From Rosa chinensis (Eukaryota > Streptophyta > Magnoliopsida > Rosales > Rosaceae), in the NCBI RefSeq assembly GCF_002994745.2, contig NC_037093.1:47038384-47102383 (forward strand): DNA of 64,000 nt, given 5' to 3'. Below are positions 32,409 through 42,562 of this stretch, piece by piece (the first letter of the stretch is position 1; every line of letters begins with the position of its first letter). The notes under the pieces are model-generated. The model was given only the letters and a program-made list of their open reading frames with translations. It did not search any database and was not told the DNA's origin. A program made the translations under genes and the position numbers.

Positions 32409-32422
32409 CCTCATGTGCCCAG

Positions 32423-32456
32423 AACCCTATGGTGCCCTGAACCCTATGGTGCCCTG
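32423..32456 (+). repeat. 17-bp tandem duplication in CYP82 exon 1
   Basis: AACCCTATGGTGCCCTG occurs twice in succession (32423-32439, 32440-32456). The first copy is in frame with the upstream anchor, the second with the downstream P450, so the duplication alone causes a frameshift. Confidence 0.92.
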
Positions 32457-34650
32457 CCAATTATAGGTCACCTCCATCAACTAGGTGGCCGAAACCCAGT
32501 GTTTCGAACCTTAGCAACAATGGCTGACAAGTATGGTCCAATCTTTACCATATGGCTCGGCAAGAAGCGTGCCCTGGTGATCAACAACTACGAAGCTGTC
32601 AAGGAATGTTTCACCACAAACGACAGGATTTTCGCCACAAGACCAATTTCTGCACAGGGAGAGTACCTTGGTTACAATTATGCAGCATTCGGGTTCTCAC
32701 CCTATGGCACATATTGGCGTGATATGAGAAAGTTGGTTGTGATCGAGTTGCTCTCTAATCGTAGGCTAGAGACTCTGAAACATGTACAAGTCTCTGAGGT
32801 TGATGCTTTTGTTAAAGGGTTGTATTCAGTTTGGGAAAACAAAGGACGTGATGGTCAAAGCAAGGTGGTGATCAGTGAATGGATTGAGCACCTAACCTTA
32901 AACGTGATCACTAGAATTATTGCTGGGAAGAGGTACTTTGGTAAAGAGAGTGATGAACTTGATGGAGAGCAAAAGAGGATTGGGAAGCTTATGAAGGACT
33001 TTATGTATGCTGCTGGCAAACCAGTTGTTTCTGATGTAATTGGGTTTCCAAGGTGGATGGATTTCAAGGGGCAATTGAAAACTATGAAGAATATAGGGAG
33101 CCAATTAGACTCTTTGATGACAAGTTGGGTTGAAGAACATCATACAAAGAAGCAGAAGAGTGACTCAAGCAACCAGCAGCAGGACTTCATTAATGTCCTG
33201 CTTTCTGAGATTGAGGACAGTTCTATGCTTGATCATACCCGAGATACTATTATCAAGGCAACAGCACTGGTATGTTCTTTGAAATTATTTAGAGTAGTCC
33301 CTACTCCCTAGTGATGATATCCCATGAAATTCTGGTACCAAGAAAGCAAATAGCTAGAACCAAACAGAAGTCCTTGTAGCAGATTAGGTGTAAACAGACC
33401 TTTGTATAGAATCCAAGGACTGCTAATGGATCAAAGTGAACAACTGAACATAGTACCATAATTTCAGGACTATTGATAGATATATATGGACTAACTTCTT
33501 ATGTCTTAAGCACTTCACAGAAAAGAAAAATGAGTTAACCACATATCACTATAGATGTATTCAATAGCAAGGTAATTGCTTGAGTGATCAAAATCTCTGT
33601 CTTGCTGAACTACTGGTTGATTCTTTCATTGTCTCAGCTAACCTTGACTTCTAATCCAAAACTTTTCATTAAAAATCTAAATGTAAAGAAAAGCGGTGAA
33701 TCACTCGAATCCTTAGATTTCTGACGGACGACACTGGATTAAAAGTCGCAATAACGAAGACAACCATAGAATCCATTATTCTGTTCAATTCATTAGGATG
33801 CCTAATTTTCTTTTCTAGGTGCATATGTGACATATTATCAAATGGGGCAGAGGAAACAGAGGCTTAATTACAAGGCATGAACTTAATTGGTTTAGAAGTT
33901 ATCTTCTGATCCACAACATAATCGATATGCCTAACATGATTTTCATATATATGTTACAATTCTCATGTGCAGAATCTCATCCTAGCCGGTTCAGAATCCA
34001 CATCAATCAGCTTGACATGGACCGTCTCTTTACTATTAAACAACAGACATATCTTGAAGGTAGCCCAAGAGGAATTAGATCGAACAGTTGGCAGGCACAG
34101 ATGGGTGGAAGACACTGACATTAAAAACCTGGTTTACCTCCAAGCCACCGTCAAAGAAACATTGCGTCTATACCCACCAGCTCCACTCTCAGTTCCACAT
34201 GAAGCAATGGAGGACTGCAAAGTCGGCGGTTTTGACATCCCGAAGGGCACTCTTTTGTTTGTGAATCTGTGGAAGCTTCATAGGAACCCAAGTGTGTGGT
34301 CAGACCCTGAAGTGTTTTCCCCAGAAAGATTTCTTACAAGCCAAGCAGGTGTAGACGCTTCAGGTCAACATTTTGAGTTCATTCCTTTTGGGTCTGGGAG
34401 AAGAGTTTGCCCAGGTATCACTTTTGCGTTTCAGCTTATACACTTGACGCTGGCAAGGTTGATTCAAGGGTTTGAATTGGCAACTCCATTGGATAAGGCA
34501 GTGGATATGACTGAAGGATTGGGGATCACTATACCAAGAGCAACTCCACTGGAAGTTCTCTTGACCCCACGTTTAGCTTTTGAGTTGTATCCACAGTAAA
34601 TGGAAAATTAATACTGTGGTGCTTTCTTTTGTATCTTTGTGAAATCCGAA

Positions 34651-34656
34651 AATAAA
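34651..34656 (+). promoter_or_regulatory. Polyadenylation signal of the CYP82 pseudogene
   Basis: AATAAA, 52 bp after the stop codon. The Copia target duplication TGCTT starts at the very next base (34657), so the natural cleavage site now lies in or beyond the retrotransposon LTR. Confidence 0.6.
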
Positions 34657-34661
34657 TGCTT

Positions 34662-34875
34662 TGTTAAAGTAAAATGACAATTGGAATTGGTCTCTTCATT
34701 TCATTTCATAGTTCCTTTATATAGAGATAGAATTACAATGGAAATATCGATTACATTAATGATACTAAATGCTGATTGATCTGTAATTGCGCTGATTGAT
34801 GGTAATCACTGATTCCTTGATTTCCTATTTGTTAGTGGCTTTGACGAAGGCACACAATATGATTTTCCTTTAACA
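34662..34875 (-). repeat. 3' LTR of the 7.2-kb Copia element
   Basis: 214 bp; minus strand TGTTAAAGG to CTTTAACA; TATATAAAGG promoter core. Preceded on the minus strand by the purine tract ACACAAGGGGGAG. Confidence 0.92.
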
Positions 34876-35081
34876 CTCCCCCTTGTGTCAAGTCAAAGAT
34901 GAAATGGTGCATGAGTTGTTGCCTCACTAAAAACGTTGCCTAGTAACAATAAAAACCCTGTAGGACAAAAAATACACCTTGGTCGAAGGAAAAGAGCACA
35001 ACGCACCTTTTACATTTGAGGATGACATGTGTGTGTTAGACTCCCACTGACGTCTACACCTCCCCCTGATCTTTACATTAA

Positions 35082-35967
35082 TCAAGGGAGCTTGGAAAGT
35101 CTTTGCATTCCTATGCTTTTCACATGTTTCTCAAATGTGGCCTTAGGCAGTGATTTGGTGAACAAATCTGCCACATTCTCCTCAGACCTTACTTGATTCA
35201 CTTGAATCTTGAGGAGGGTCTGTTGTTGCTGATTGTAGGAAAACTTTGGAAATATGTGTTTTGTATTATCACCCTTGATATATCCTAGCTTCATCTGTTC
35301 GATGCAAGCTGAATTATCTTCATAAATGCAAGTAGACTCTTCAGTGGTAGAATTCAAACCACTAGTCCCTCGAATATGTGTGATGATAGCTTTTAACCAT
35401 ACACACTCACGAACCGCCTCATGTAGAGCAATGATCTCTGAGTGGTTCGAGGAGGTAGCCACAAGGGTTTGCTTAGTTGATCTCCAAGATATCGCCATGT
35501 TCCCAAAGGTAAATACGTACATAACCAATTTAGGAACGACCTTTATGTGGGTCAGAGTGGTACCCAGCATCAGCAAAACCAACCAAAACGTCATTTGGCG
35601 TTTCGGTGTAGTGAGTGGCGCCTTCGCCATCAACATTTCCTTTAGGGATTGCAGTTCCATCTGGGGTCCCTCTTGTCTCTCTGTAGGGAAAGAACAGTCC
35701 CAAGTCAATGGTTCCTTTTAGGTATCGAAAAATGTTCTTGATACCATTCCAGTGATGTTGCGTTGGCGCTGAGCTAAATCTAGCTAACAAGTTCACTGAG
35801 AATGCAATGTCTGGTCGAGTACATTGGGCTAAGTACAATAATGCGCCTATTGCACTTAGATAGGGAATTTCAGCTCCCAACAACTCTTCGTCATCTTCCT
35901 TTGGACGAAATGGATCTTTCCTTGCATCCAAACTTCGACCGATCATGGGAGTGCTAGTAGGGTGCAC
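35082..35967 (-). pseudogene. Copia RT tail and RNase H, frameshifted
   Basis: Two overlapping frames carry YLSAIGALLYLAQCTRPDIAF, VGFADAGYHSDPHKGRS, then after a shift YVFTFGNMAISWRSTKQT and ENVADLFTKSLPKATFEKH. The RNase H aspartates and glutamate are present but in different frames. Confidence 0.85.
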
Positions 35968-36794
35968 TTGTCCATGTTAAATCGCCTGAGCATCTTTTGG
36001 ACATACGCAGACTGGTGGATTAGTATTCCACAAACTCGATGTTCTAGTTCAAGTCCTAGATAGAATCGAGGTTTCCCAAGATCCTTTATTTCAAATTCGG
36101 ATTTCAAGTAGCTCGCGGTTTCTCTTATTTCATCAAGAGTACCTATTGTGTTCATATCATCGACATATACTGCTACAATTGCAAATCCGAAACTTGTTAT
36201 CTTTATGAATACGCAGGGGCATAAGTCATCATTCTTATATCCCTTCCCAATCAAGTAGTCACTTAGACGGGTATACCACATCCGTCCGGATTGTTTCAAT
36301 CCGTAAAGTGAGCGTTTCAACCTAATTGCAAACGCACTTCGTGGTTTAGAGTCACTTGACTTGGGTAATGTAAGGTCATCAGGCACTTTCATATATATCT
36401 CTTCGTAGTCAATTCCAAGGCGTGGTAAGAAACCTTGCGCCACAAGATGAGCCTTGTACCTCAGGACTTCATTATTCTCATTACGCTTTCTGACAAAGAC
36501 CCTTTTATGTCCTACAGGCTTTACACTTGGTAGGGTTAGCACTACCGAACCAAATACCTGTCTCTTTGTCAGAGAATCTAATTCTGCCTGGATTGCTTCT
36601 TTCCATTTAGGCCAATATGCTATTTGTTGACATTCTGCAACAGAGCGTGGTTCGATATCATCGTGCTCTATGATTTCTTGAGCAACAGTGTATGCAAATA
36701 CATCATCAATGTGTATGGAAGATCTTTCTATCAACTCATACGCACTCTCATAGTCTATTGAGATTTCTTTGTTCTCTGGAATCATTTCAAACAT
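35943..36794 (-). pseudogene. Copia reverse transcriptase, frameshifted
   Basis: 283 residues with WKEAIQAELDSLTKRQVFG at the start, SLYGLKQSGRMWY and the catalytic AVYVDDM. A short deletion after GIDYEEIY removes part of the fingers region. The frame ends near LALP and continues in another frame (35530-35967). Confidence 0.85.
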
Positions 36795-37110
36795 CGGAGC
36801 GTCCTCCAGTATTGATTCATGGACATAACTATAATCAGAGACAATCTCTTGAGAGGGATTCTCTACATTGATGATTAATGGATTGGTTTGTGCCGTGCTC
36901 GCCCTCTTCTTCCTTGGGTGAGTGTCAATCGAACCAAGTGGCCTCCCCCTCTTCCTTTAGGGAGCCACGGCCTCAACCACACCTCCACTAAGTGTGGTTG
37001 CAGTGCCTCTATCTGCGGCACCGTGTCCCTTGTTGGGGACTTCTAACCTTGCAGGCACATTTGCAGCTGGTATATGTGATCTCATCACTTTTGCGATATC
37101 AGTAAACATA

Positions 37111-38058
37111 TCAGGCATCGAATCTGCTACGTTCTGAAGATCGATTATTTTTTTTCACTTCACTTTCACATTGTGAAGTGCGGGGATCAAAATGAGACAG
37201 AGTGGGGACAAACCACGACAATTCCTGTCGTTCCCTTGGAAAATCCTTTTTCCTATCTCCCCCTAACGACGGGAAGGCTGTCTCATCAAAGTGACATTCC
37301 GCAAATCTAGCGGTAAAGAGATCGCCTGTCAACGGTTCCAAATAGCGGATAATTGTTGGGGATTCGTATCCAACATAAATACTTAATCGTCTCTGAGGAC
37401 CTATTTTGATGCGCTGAGGGGGCGCAATAGGCACATATACTGTGCAACTAAATATGCGTAAGTGTGAAATGTCAGGTTCATATCCAGTTACCAACTGGTA
37501 CGCAGAAAATGGTTGGCTAGTAGTGGGTCTGAAACGAATAAGTAAAGCTGCGTGCAATATTGCATAACCCCATGTAGATATAGGCAGGTTGGTGCGCATA
37601 ACCAATGCCCTAGCCACCATCTGTAGCCTGTGGATGGTGGTTTCTGCGAGACCATTTTGTGTATGCACATGGGGTACATGATGCTCTACCTCGATCCCAA
37701 TAGACATGCAATATTCATCAAATGCTTTTGATGTAAACTCTCCAGTGTTATCAAGCCTTATAGACTTGATCAGGTGATTAGGGTGGTGAGCCCTTAAACG
37801 TATAATCTGTGCTAGGAGTTTTGTAGCATTTCTCGTGGACAATAAAACGACATGTGACCAGATTGTCGAAGCATCCACCAGAACCATAAAGTACTTGAAT
37901 GGTCCGCATTCTGGATGGATAGGTCCACAAACATCTCTTTGTATCCTTTGTAAGAATGGAATGTTTTGTTTTGTATATTTAGCATAGGAAGGTCTCGATC
38001 CTGTTTTTGCTAAAGAGCAGGCTTTGTAAAACGAGTGATGTGCCTTTGAAATAGTCAA
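37111..38058 (-). pseudogene. Copia integrase (core open)
   Basis: 315 residues. The catalytic triad is visible as D in RDVCGP, D in SIRLDNTGEF and E in NGLAETTIHR. The C-terminal part carries GDLFTARFAECHFDETAF. The frame is open but not joined in frame to protease or RT. Integrase inserts the cDNA into chromosomes. Confidence 0.85.
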
Positions 38059-38720
38059 TGCGGCATAATGGGAGGTAGTACTTCTGGTACTTCAGAAAGC
38101 AATGACTGCATTTGAGCAGTACTAGGACCGACACCTTGCAGTGTGACGGATTTTTCTCCCACTTTATTTTTCACTCGAAATAAGGGATGTCCATACGAGT
38201 TTGTGAAAATATGGATCATCATGTCACGACCGGGGTGCCCTAGGCGGTCATGCCAAAGCCAGTATGAGTCAGTGTCCCACATTTCATTGTTGGTGACAGC
38301 ATAGGATTCAATGATCCGAATCGTAGTGAGGTATAGTCCACTAGATCGACTCATAAGTGTCTCTCAAATGTGTTTCCTTCCACATTTATTAGAGTTAATA
38401 TCAAGGTATTCAGTTCTATTCTCACATTGTGTTTCAACTGGATAACCGTTGGCACAAATAGCTTTGAAACTTAACAATGTTCGATTAGCTCTTGGTGCAT
38501 ATAGAGCGTCTGTGACTTTAAATGTTGTGCCATTAGGCAGCAAAAATTTGGTAGTTCCTCGCCCTTTTATTACTTGTGATGATCCAATCATCGTAGTCAC
38601 AGAGGAATTATAGGCTATTAATTCAATGAATAATTTCCTATTTCTTAATATTGTGTAGGTAGTCCCACTATCAACTAAGCACTCAAGTTCTCCTCCATTT
38701 ATTCCTACAAATAAATGGGA
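38055..38720 (-). pseudogene. Copia protease and pre-integrase region, broken
   Basis: The protease motif LVDSGTT is readable near 38660-38690. The frame then runs through IKGRGTTKFLLPNG and a DALYAPRANRTLLS segment to a stop near 38364. The pre-integrase zinc region with DSYWLWHDRLGHPG follows in 38055-38354. Frames do not join. Confidence 0.75.
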
Positions 38721-39085
38721 GGTATTTAGAAAATATAACTCATATTCTTTAGAGTATTTCTATTTGCGTAGAATGGTATTCTTTTCATTCTAATAATTTT
38801 TCCTTTTTCTAGATGTATTGCTTTACATCTTTATAGTGCTATTTCGAACCATGCATGTAGTAAATAAAATCGAATAAATTCAATTGCTTCAGAAGAAAAT
38901 CTTAAATTTATTAGTAAGCCAACGATAATCCAATCAAGGTCTTGTTCAGAAATCTAATTTATCAAACCATTATTGAAATAAACTTTAAGACCAAGTAGTA
39001 GTCTAATTAAAAATGAGGCATTATGCCTGCACAACTGTCTTTGGAAAATAAAGCAGATCAGTCAAGATTGAGAGCATCCATTGAC

Positions 39086-40096
39086 TTAGCAAGTTCCTCT
39101 TTGCCTGAAGTTTGCAATTGTAAGGTTGACGTCTAGGTCATGACCTCCTTCTTCCATATAGTGAGCCTCTTGTTCTTTAGACTCTCTATACCTCTTGTAA
39201 TTGGCTGCTACTCTGTTGTTTGCTTGGCAGTTCTTGTACCAATGCCTAATGAATCCACACCTATAGCATGGTTCATTGTCAACTCTTTCCTTTTGCATCT
39301 TGTTTCCACGATCCCCATGTCCCTTTCCACGTGGTGCATTGTTGTCACGTGGGTAGGGATCAGCACGTCTAAACCCCCTTGTATTGGAGTTATTTCCACC
39401 TTTCATTTTTTCATAATTAGCCTCGAAAATTTTCTTTGTCCCAGTGGGCCTGGCATTGTTGTTCAAGAGAACCTCATTATGTCTTTTGGCCACTTGCAGC
39501 AGGCTGATCAGTTTATTGAAGGTTGTGATTCTTTTGTTGTCATACTCCAGCCTATACTGGTCCGCTAGCATAAACGCTGAAGTAGGAAAGGTGGAAAGAG
39601 TCTTGTAGATCATATCATCTTCTGTGATTTCCCTTCCACAGAAATTGAGACGTGCCTTTAAGCGCAACATGTCCTTGTTGAAGTCATTGACCCTTTTATA
39701 GTCAAGCAAGCGGATTCCATTCCACTGAACAACCAGTCCTATTTGACCAAATAGGATCGTCCAGTTCCTATAGAACCTATCACTAAAATACCCCTAGAGA
39801 GGGACAGGGCTAAACGGAGCGAAAACATTCACGAAACGTCCCTTAAGGGCATCCCACAGTTCTTTGAGTGTCTTCAACTGAAGGTACTCCCAGCGTAGGC
39901 TAGGATCAATATGCCGCCTCAGAAATATTAAAGCATTTGCTTTCACCTTATTAGATAGTTCATCATCTTTGGGGTCGGTAATGGTGGCAGTGTAGTCTTT
40001 TGCTACAAAGACAGTTTCTACGTCGGAAACCTAACGATGGTACTCAAGTCCTTCTGAGTCCAAGATGTCAAACTCAGGTCGAGTTGGATCAGCCAT
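39086..40096 (-). pseudogene. Copia gag, broken
   Basis: Starts at the ATG whose first base is 40096 (MADPTRPEFDILDSEG). An in-frame TAG about 22 codons in probably replaces a Trp codon. Near 39720-39820 some 90 bp of unrelated sequence with a stop sits between GRFVNV and VQWNGIRLLDYKR, where the family is normally continuous. From 39709 the frame is open through a UBN2-like region to a zinc knuckle (CYRCGFIRHWYKNC). Confidence 0.85.
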
Positions 40097-40856
40097 CTAC
40101 ATAAAACAAGAGAGAAGATATAAATTACGCAGTCATAAAGACATCAACATAAATTATTTTCAAAAAATGTGAATTAGATTTCAAGACCAAGATTCGTAAT
40201 GGTCACATTTTTTTCGATGCTACGTGAAAATGCATTATCACGGTAAGTATGTATGTATAATGCGCATGAATTTTCATTATCATGGCAAAGCGGATTGTAT
40301 ATGTTGCATTCTAGAAATAACATAGCACATTTAATAATAAATAAAACATAGCATATATAAAAATAAATTACATGACATGCTCAAAAATCACACATATACA
40401 ACAAATTATATACTACACATAATAATTAGCAATAATTTATCATACACAAAATAAAATGAAAACAATAGCATAATATGAAGGCATGCTTAGGAATAATTAT
40501 ATAAGCGTAAATAAAATTCACAAAACATGCTCACAATTTCATAATAAACCATAAACAATAAAATATAAAGCATGCTTAAACATAATTATGTAAAACATAA
40601 CTAACAAAACATGCTCAAAATTTCTAATTATAAATAATGAAATATACCATAGTATGAAAATAAATAAAAGAGAACATACTTGTTGTTGAGAAAATAAAAC
40701 AATCCTAGCACACGCGCATATTGATGCAAGCGTGCGTAGCGATGTTTTTGGACTTGAGAACTGGGCGGCTTCCTCTTTTTTTTTTTTCAGCAGTGGGCCA
40801 GGTCTTTTCCTTTTCTGTTCTTTTATTTCTGTTTTTTTTTCCTTTCTGGGCGTGCG

Positions 40857-40889
<33 letters not shown>

Positions 40890-41612
40890 CTTGTTTCTAT
40901 ATATTTTTTCATTTGCTTTTTTTTTTTTTTTTTTTTTTTTCAGGCCGCCGAGGCCTGTTTTTCTTTTTGGGCCGGGTCTTTACTTTGGCTCGGGTCAAGT
41001 CTCTTTTTTTCCTTTTCTTCTTGTTTTTTCTCTCTCCCTTCTTCTTCTGCGTCTTCTTGTTAGTGGGGAGGCAGCGACTGCAGGCAAGGGGCTAGGCGTC
41101 GGGTACGTGGGGCGCTGGGGAGGTTGAGCTGAGTGAGAGCGGGTTGCTGGGGGTTGGGCAGCAAGGTGCAGGTGACGACTCAGATGGGTTCTGGGTTCTG
41201 CGGTGGGAACAGGGGTCACCGTCGGTGGGAACTGATGAACTGACGACGCACGATCTGGGACCGGTGTGCAGGGATGGACGATACGCTAGGTGAGGGACTG
41301 CGACTGGGCTGCAGTGTGTGCGTGCTAGGCAAAAAAAAAAGGCCGCACAGGTGGGTTGCTGGGATCTGGAGGCGTGCGCGTGCTGCTGGAGGCTGGATGC
41401 TTCAGCACGGGCTGCTGGGTAGGGCTGGGGCCAGTCTTGGCCGGTGAGGTGAGGCCGGTCAGGATGAGGAAGAGGAGAATTTTTTTTTTGTTGGTGGAGG
41501 CAGAAAATAAGAAAAAGTTCTTCTTAGGGTTTTGGGTTTTTTTTTTTTTTTTTTTCCGACCGGAAAGAAACTAGAAAACTAGAGTTTTTTTTTCTTGGCT
41601 ATTGGCTCTGAG
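40097..41612 (-). other. Leader of the 7.2-kb Copia element
   Basis: The part at 40140-40690 is very AT-rich with repeated CATGCTCA/AAACAT and AATAAAC units. From 40770 it turns to long homopolymers: G at 40858-40889, T at 40917-40940 and another T run near 41530-41560. No credible frame; long Phe/Gly-rich frames here are homopolymer translations. Confidence 0.6.
40858..40889. repeat. 32-base G homopolymer
   Basis: Uninterrupted G on the plus strand (C on the element's sense strand). Such a run can form G-quadruplex structure and is hard to sequence accurately, so the length is uncertain. Confidence 0.9.
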
Positions 41613-41625
41613 CGTGCTGATAACG
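41613..41625 (-). other. tRNA-Ile-like primer-binding site
   Basis: The plus strand reads CGTGCTGATAACG, ending exactly at the LTR boundary, identical to the core in the two related elements. Upstream similarity to tRNA-Ile is weaker here. Confidence 0.6.
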
Positions 41626-41822
41626 TGTTAAAGTAAAATGACAATTGGAATTGGTCTCCTCATTTCATTTCATAGTCCTTTTATATAGGGATAGAATTAC
41701 AATGGAAATATCGATTACATTAATGATACTAAATGCTGATTGATCCGTAATTGCGCTGATTCCTTGATTCCCTCTCCGTCAGTGGCTTTGACGAAGGCAC
41801 ACAATATGTTTTTCCTTTAACA
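41626..41822 (-). repeat. 5' LTR of the 7.2-kb Copia element
   Basis: 197 bp, matching 34662-34875 with few substitutions; lacks 17 bp around GATTGATGGTAATCACT. Confidence 0.92.
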
Positions 41823-41827
41823 TGCTT

Positions 41828-42562
41828 GAACTTTTCTAGTTATATATGAGGAATTTAAAACGACCTGCCAAATGATTTACAATTAGCATGCTATAACTCT
41901 CTAGAAAGAGTACAGATTTTAACTTGCACTTTTCTCCCAGCCAACATTTCCTTCATGCCATATATCTGAATTATCAAACATAATCTCAGTGAACTATATC
42001 ATGAATTATGAGTGTTTGCTGATTAAAACTCCAAACGTGATGGGAAAAAAGAAAAAGAGGAGAAAGAAGCAAAAAGGCTCTACTTCATCTGGTAATATGA
42101 AAAAAATGTGAGGACTATCATAATGGTATAGTACAATAAAACAATCTTGTATTGATTAATTATGTGCATAAGTTGAACATGATCATGAGAAGTAAAATTA
42201 TGCCTCCCAATTCTATGGCTACCTTTAGCACTGAATTGATCCTTATATTCACGTCAATATCGTTTAGACCTGAATTTTAAGGCACATACTCCACATAGGT
42301 TCCTGTATGTTAAATCAGAACCTTTAGTTAATATTTTTGTAGAAAAATATTTATCTACAGTACATCTAATGTACCGATACATTAAGCAGATTAGTTCAAT
42401 ATAAATTTAGACTAATTTCATGGATTGATAGACTAACTTGGCCTAATTTTGACATAGTCTACAACTATAGGAAGTTGGTCTACTATTGTTGGGGGCTTCC
42501 ATATTGTTGTAGGGAGTTGGTCTACGTCAATGTAATGTATAACATTTTCTGGGCATTACCAG
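41828..42562. other. Region upstream of the third CYP82 pseudogene
   Basis: About 41990-42310 aligns with 19770-20180. Landmarks are ATGAATTATGAGTGTTTGC, CATAATGGTATAGTACAATA, CAATTCTATGGCTA, ATTCACGTCAATATCGTTTAGACCTGAATTTTAAGG and GCACATACTCC. The rest is AT-rich. The CYP82 membrane-anchor codons expected before 42563 are absent. Confidence 0.55.

Larger units (their letters stand above)
31672..34599 (+). pseudogene. CYP82 P450 pseudogene (retrotransposon insertion plus 17-bp duplication)
   Basis: Exon 1 starts at ATG 31672 with a membrane anchor (MDYLSHQLAITGLLILVSL) and ends at CTG 33269 before GTATGT. Exon 2 is 33973-34599 (acceptor TGTGCAG), with LAGSEST, KETLR, PERF and haem loop PFGSGRRVCPG intact. 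Two lesions lie between anchor and hinge: a retrotransposon-derived insert of 628 bp plus target duplication (31781-32413), and a tandem 17-bp duplication at 32423-32456. Discounting both, the remaining exon lengths keep one frame and would give about 524 residues, the family norm, so the gene was functional until recently. From the hinge (PYGALPIIGH) onward it is open, so a truncated soluble P450 lacking the anchor is conceivable but unlikely to work. Confidence 0.9.
34662..41822 (-). mobile_element. Ty1/Copia retrotransposon, 7.2 kb, recent but broken
   Basis: LTRs at 34662-34875 (3') and 41626-41822 (5') are very similar apart from a 17-bp deletion. TGCTT is duplicated at 34657-34661 and 41823-41827. 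The minus-strand order is LTR, tRNA-Ile-like primer site, long leader with homopolymers, gag, protease, pre-integrase, integrase, RT, RNase H, LTR. Several frameshifts and an amber codon interrupt the proteins. Same lineage as the elements at 1-4338 and 9187-14330, and the best preserved of the three. Confidence 0.95.

Noticed and set aside
31776..32415. Reading the gap in CYP82 exon 1 as an intron
   Set aside because: No GT donor at the break; it has an LTR, a primer-binding site and a target duplication. CYP82 genes have one intron, found at 33270-33972.
40721..41127. Long Phe- and Gly-rich open frames
   Set aside because: They are translations of T and G homopolymers in a retrotransposon leader.
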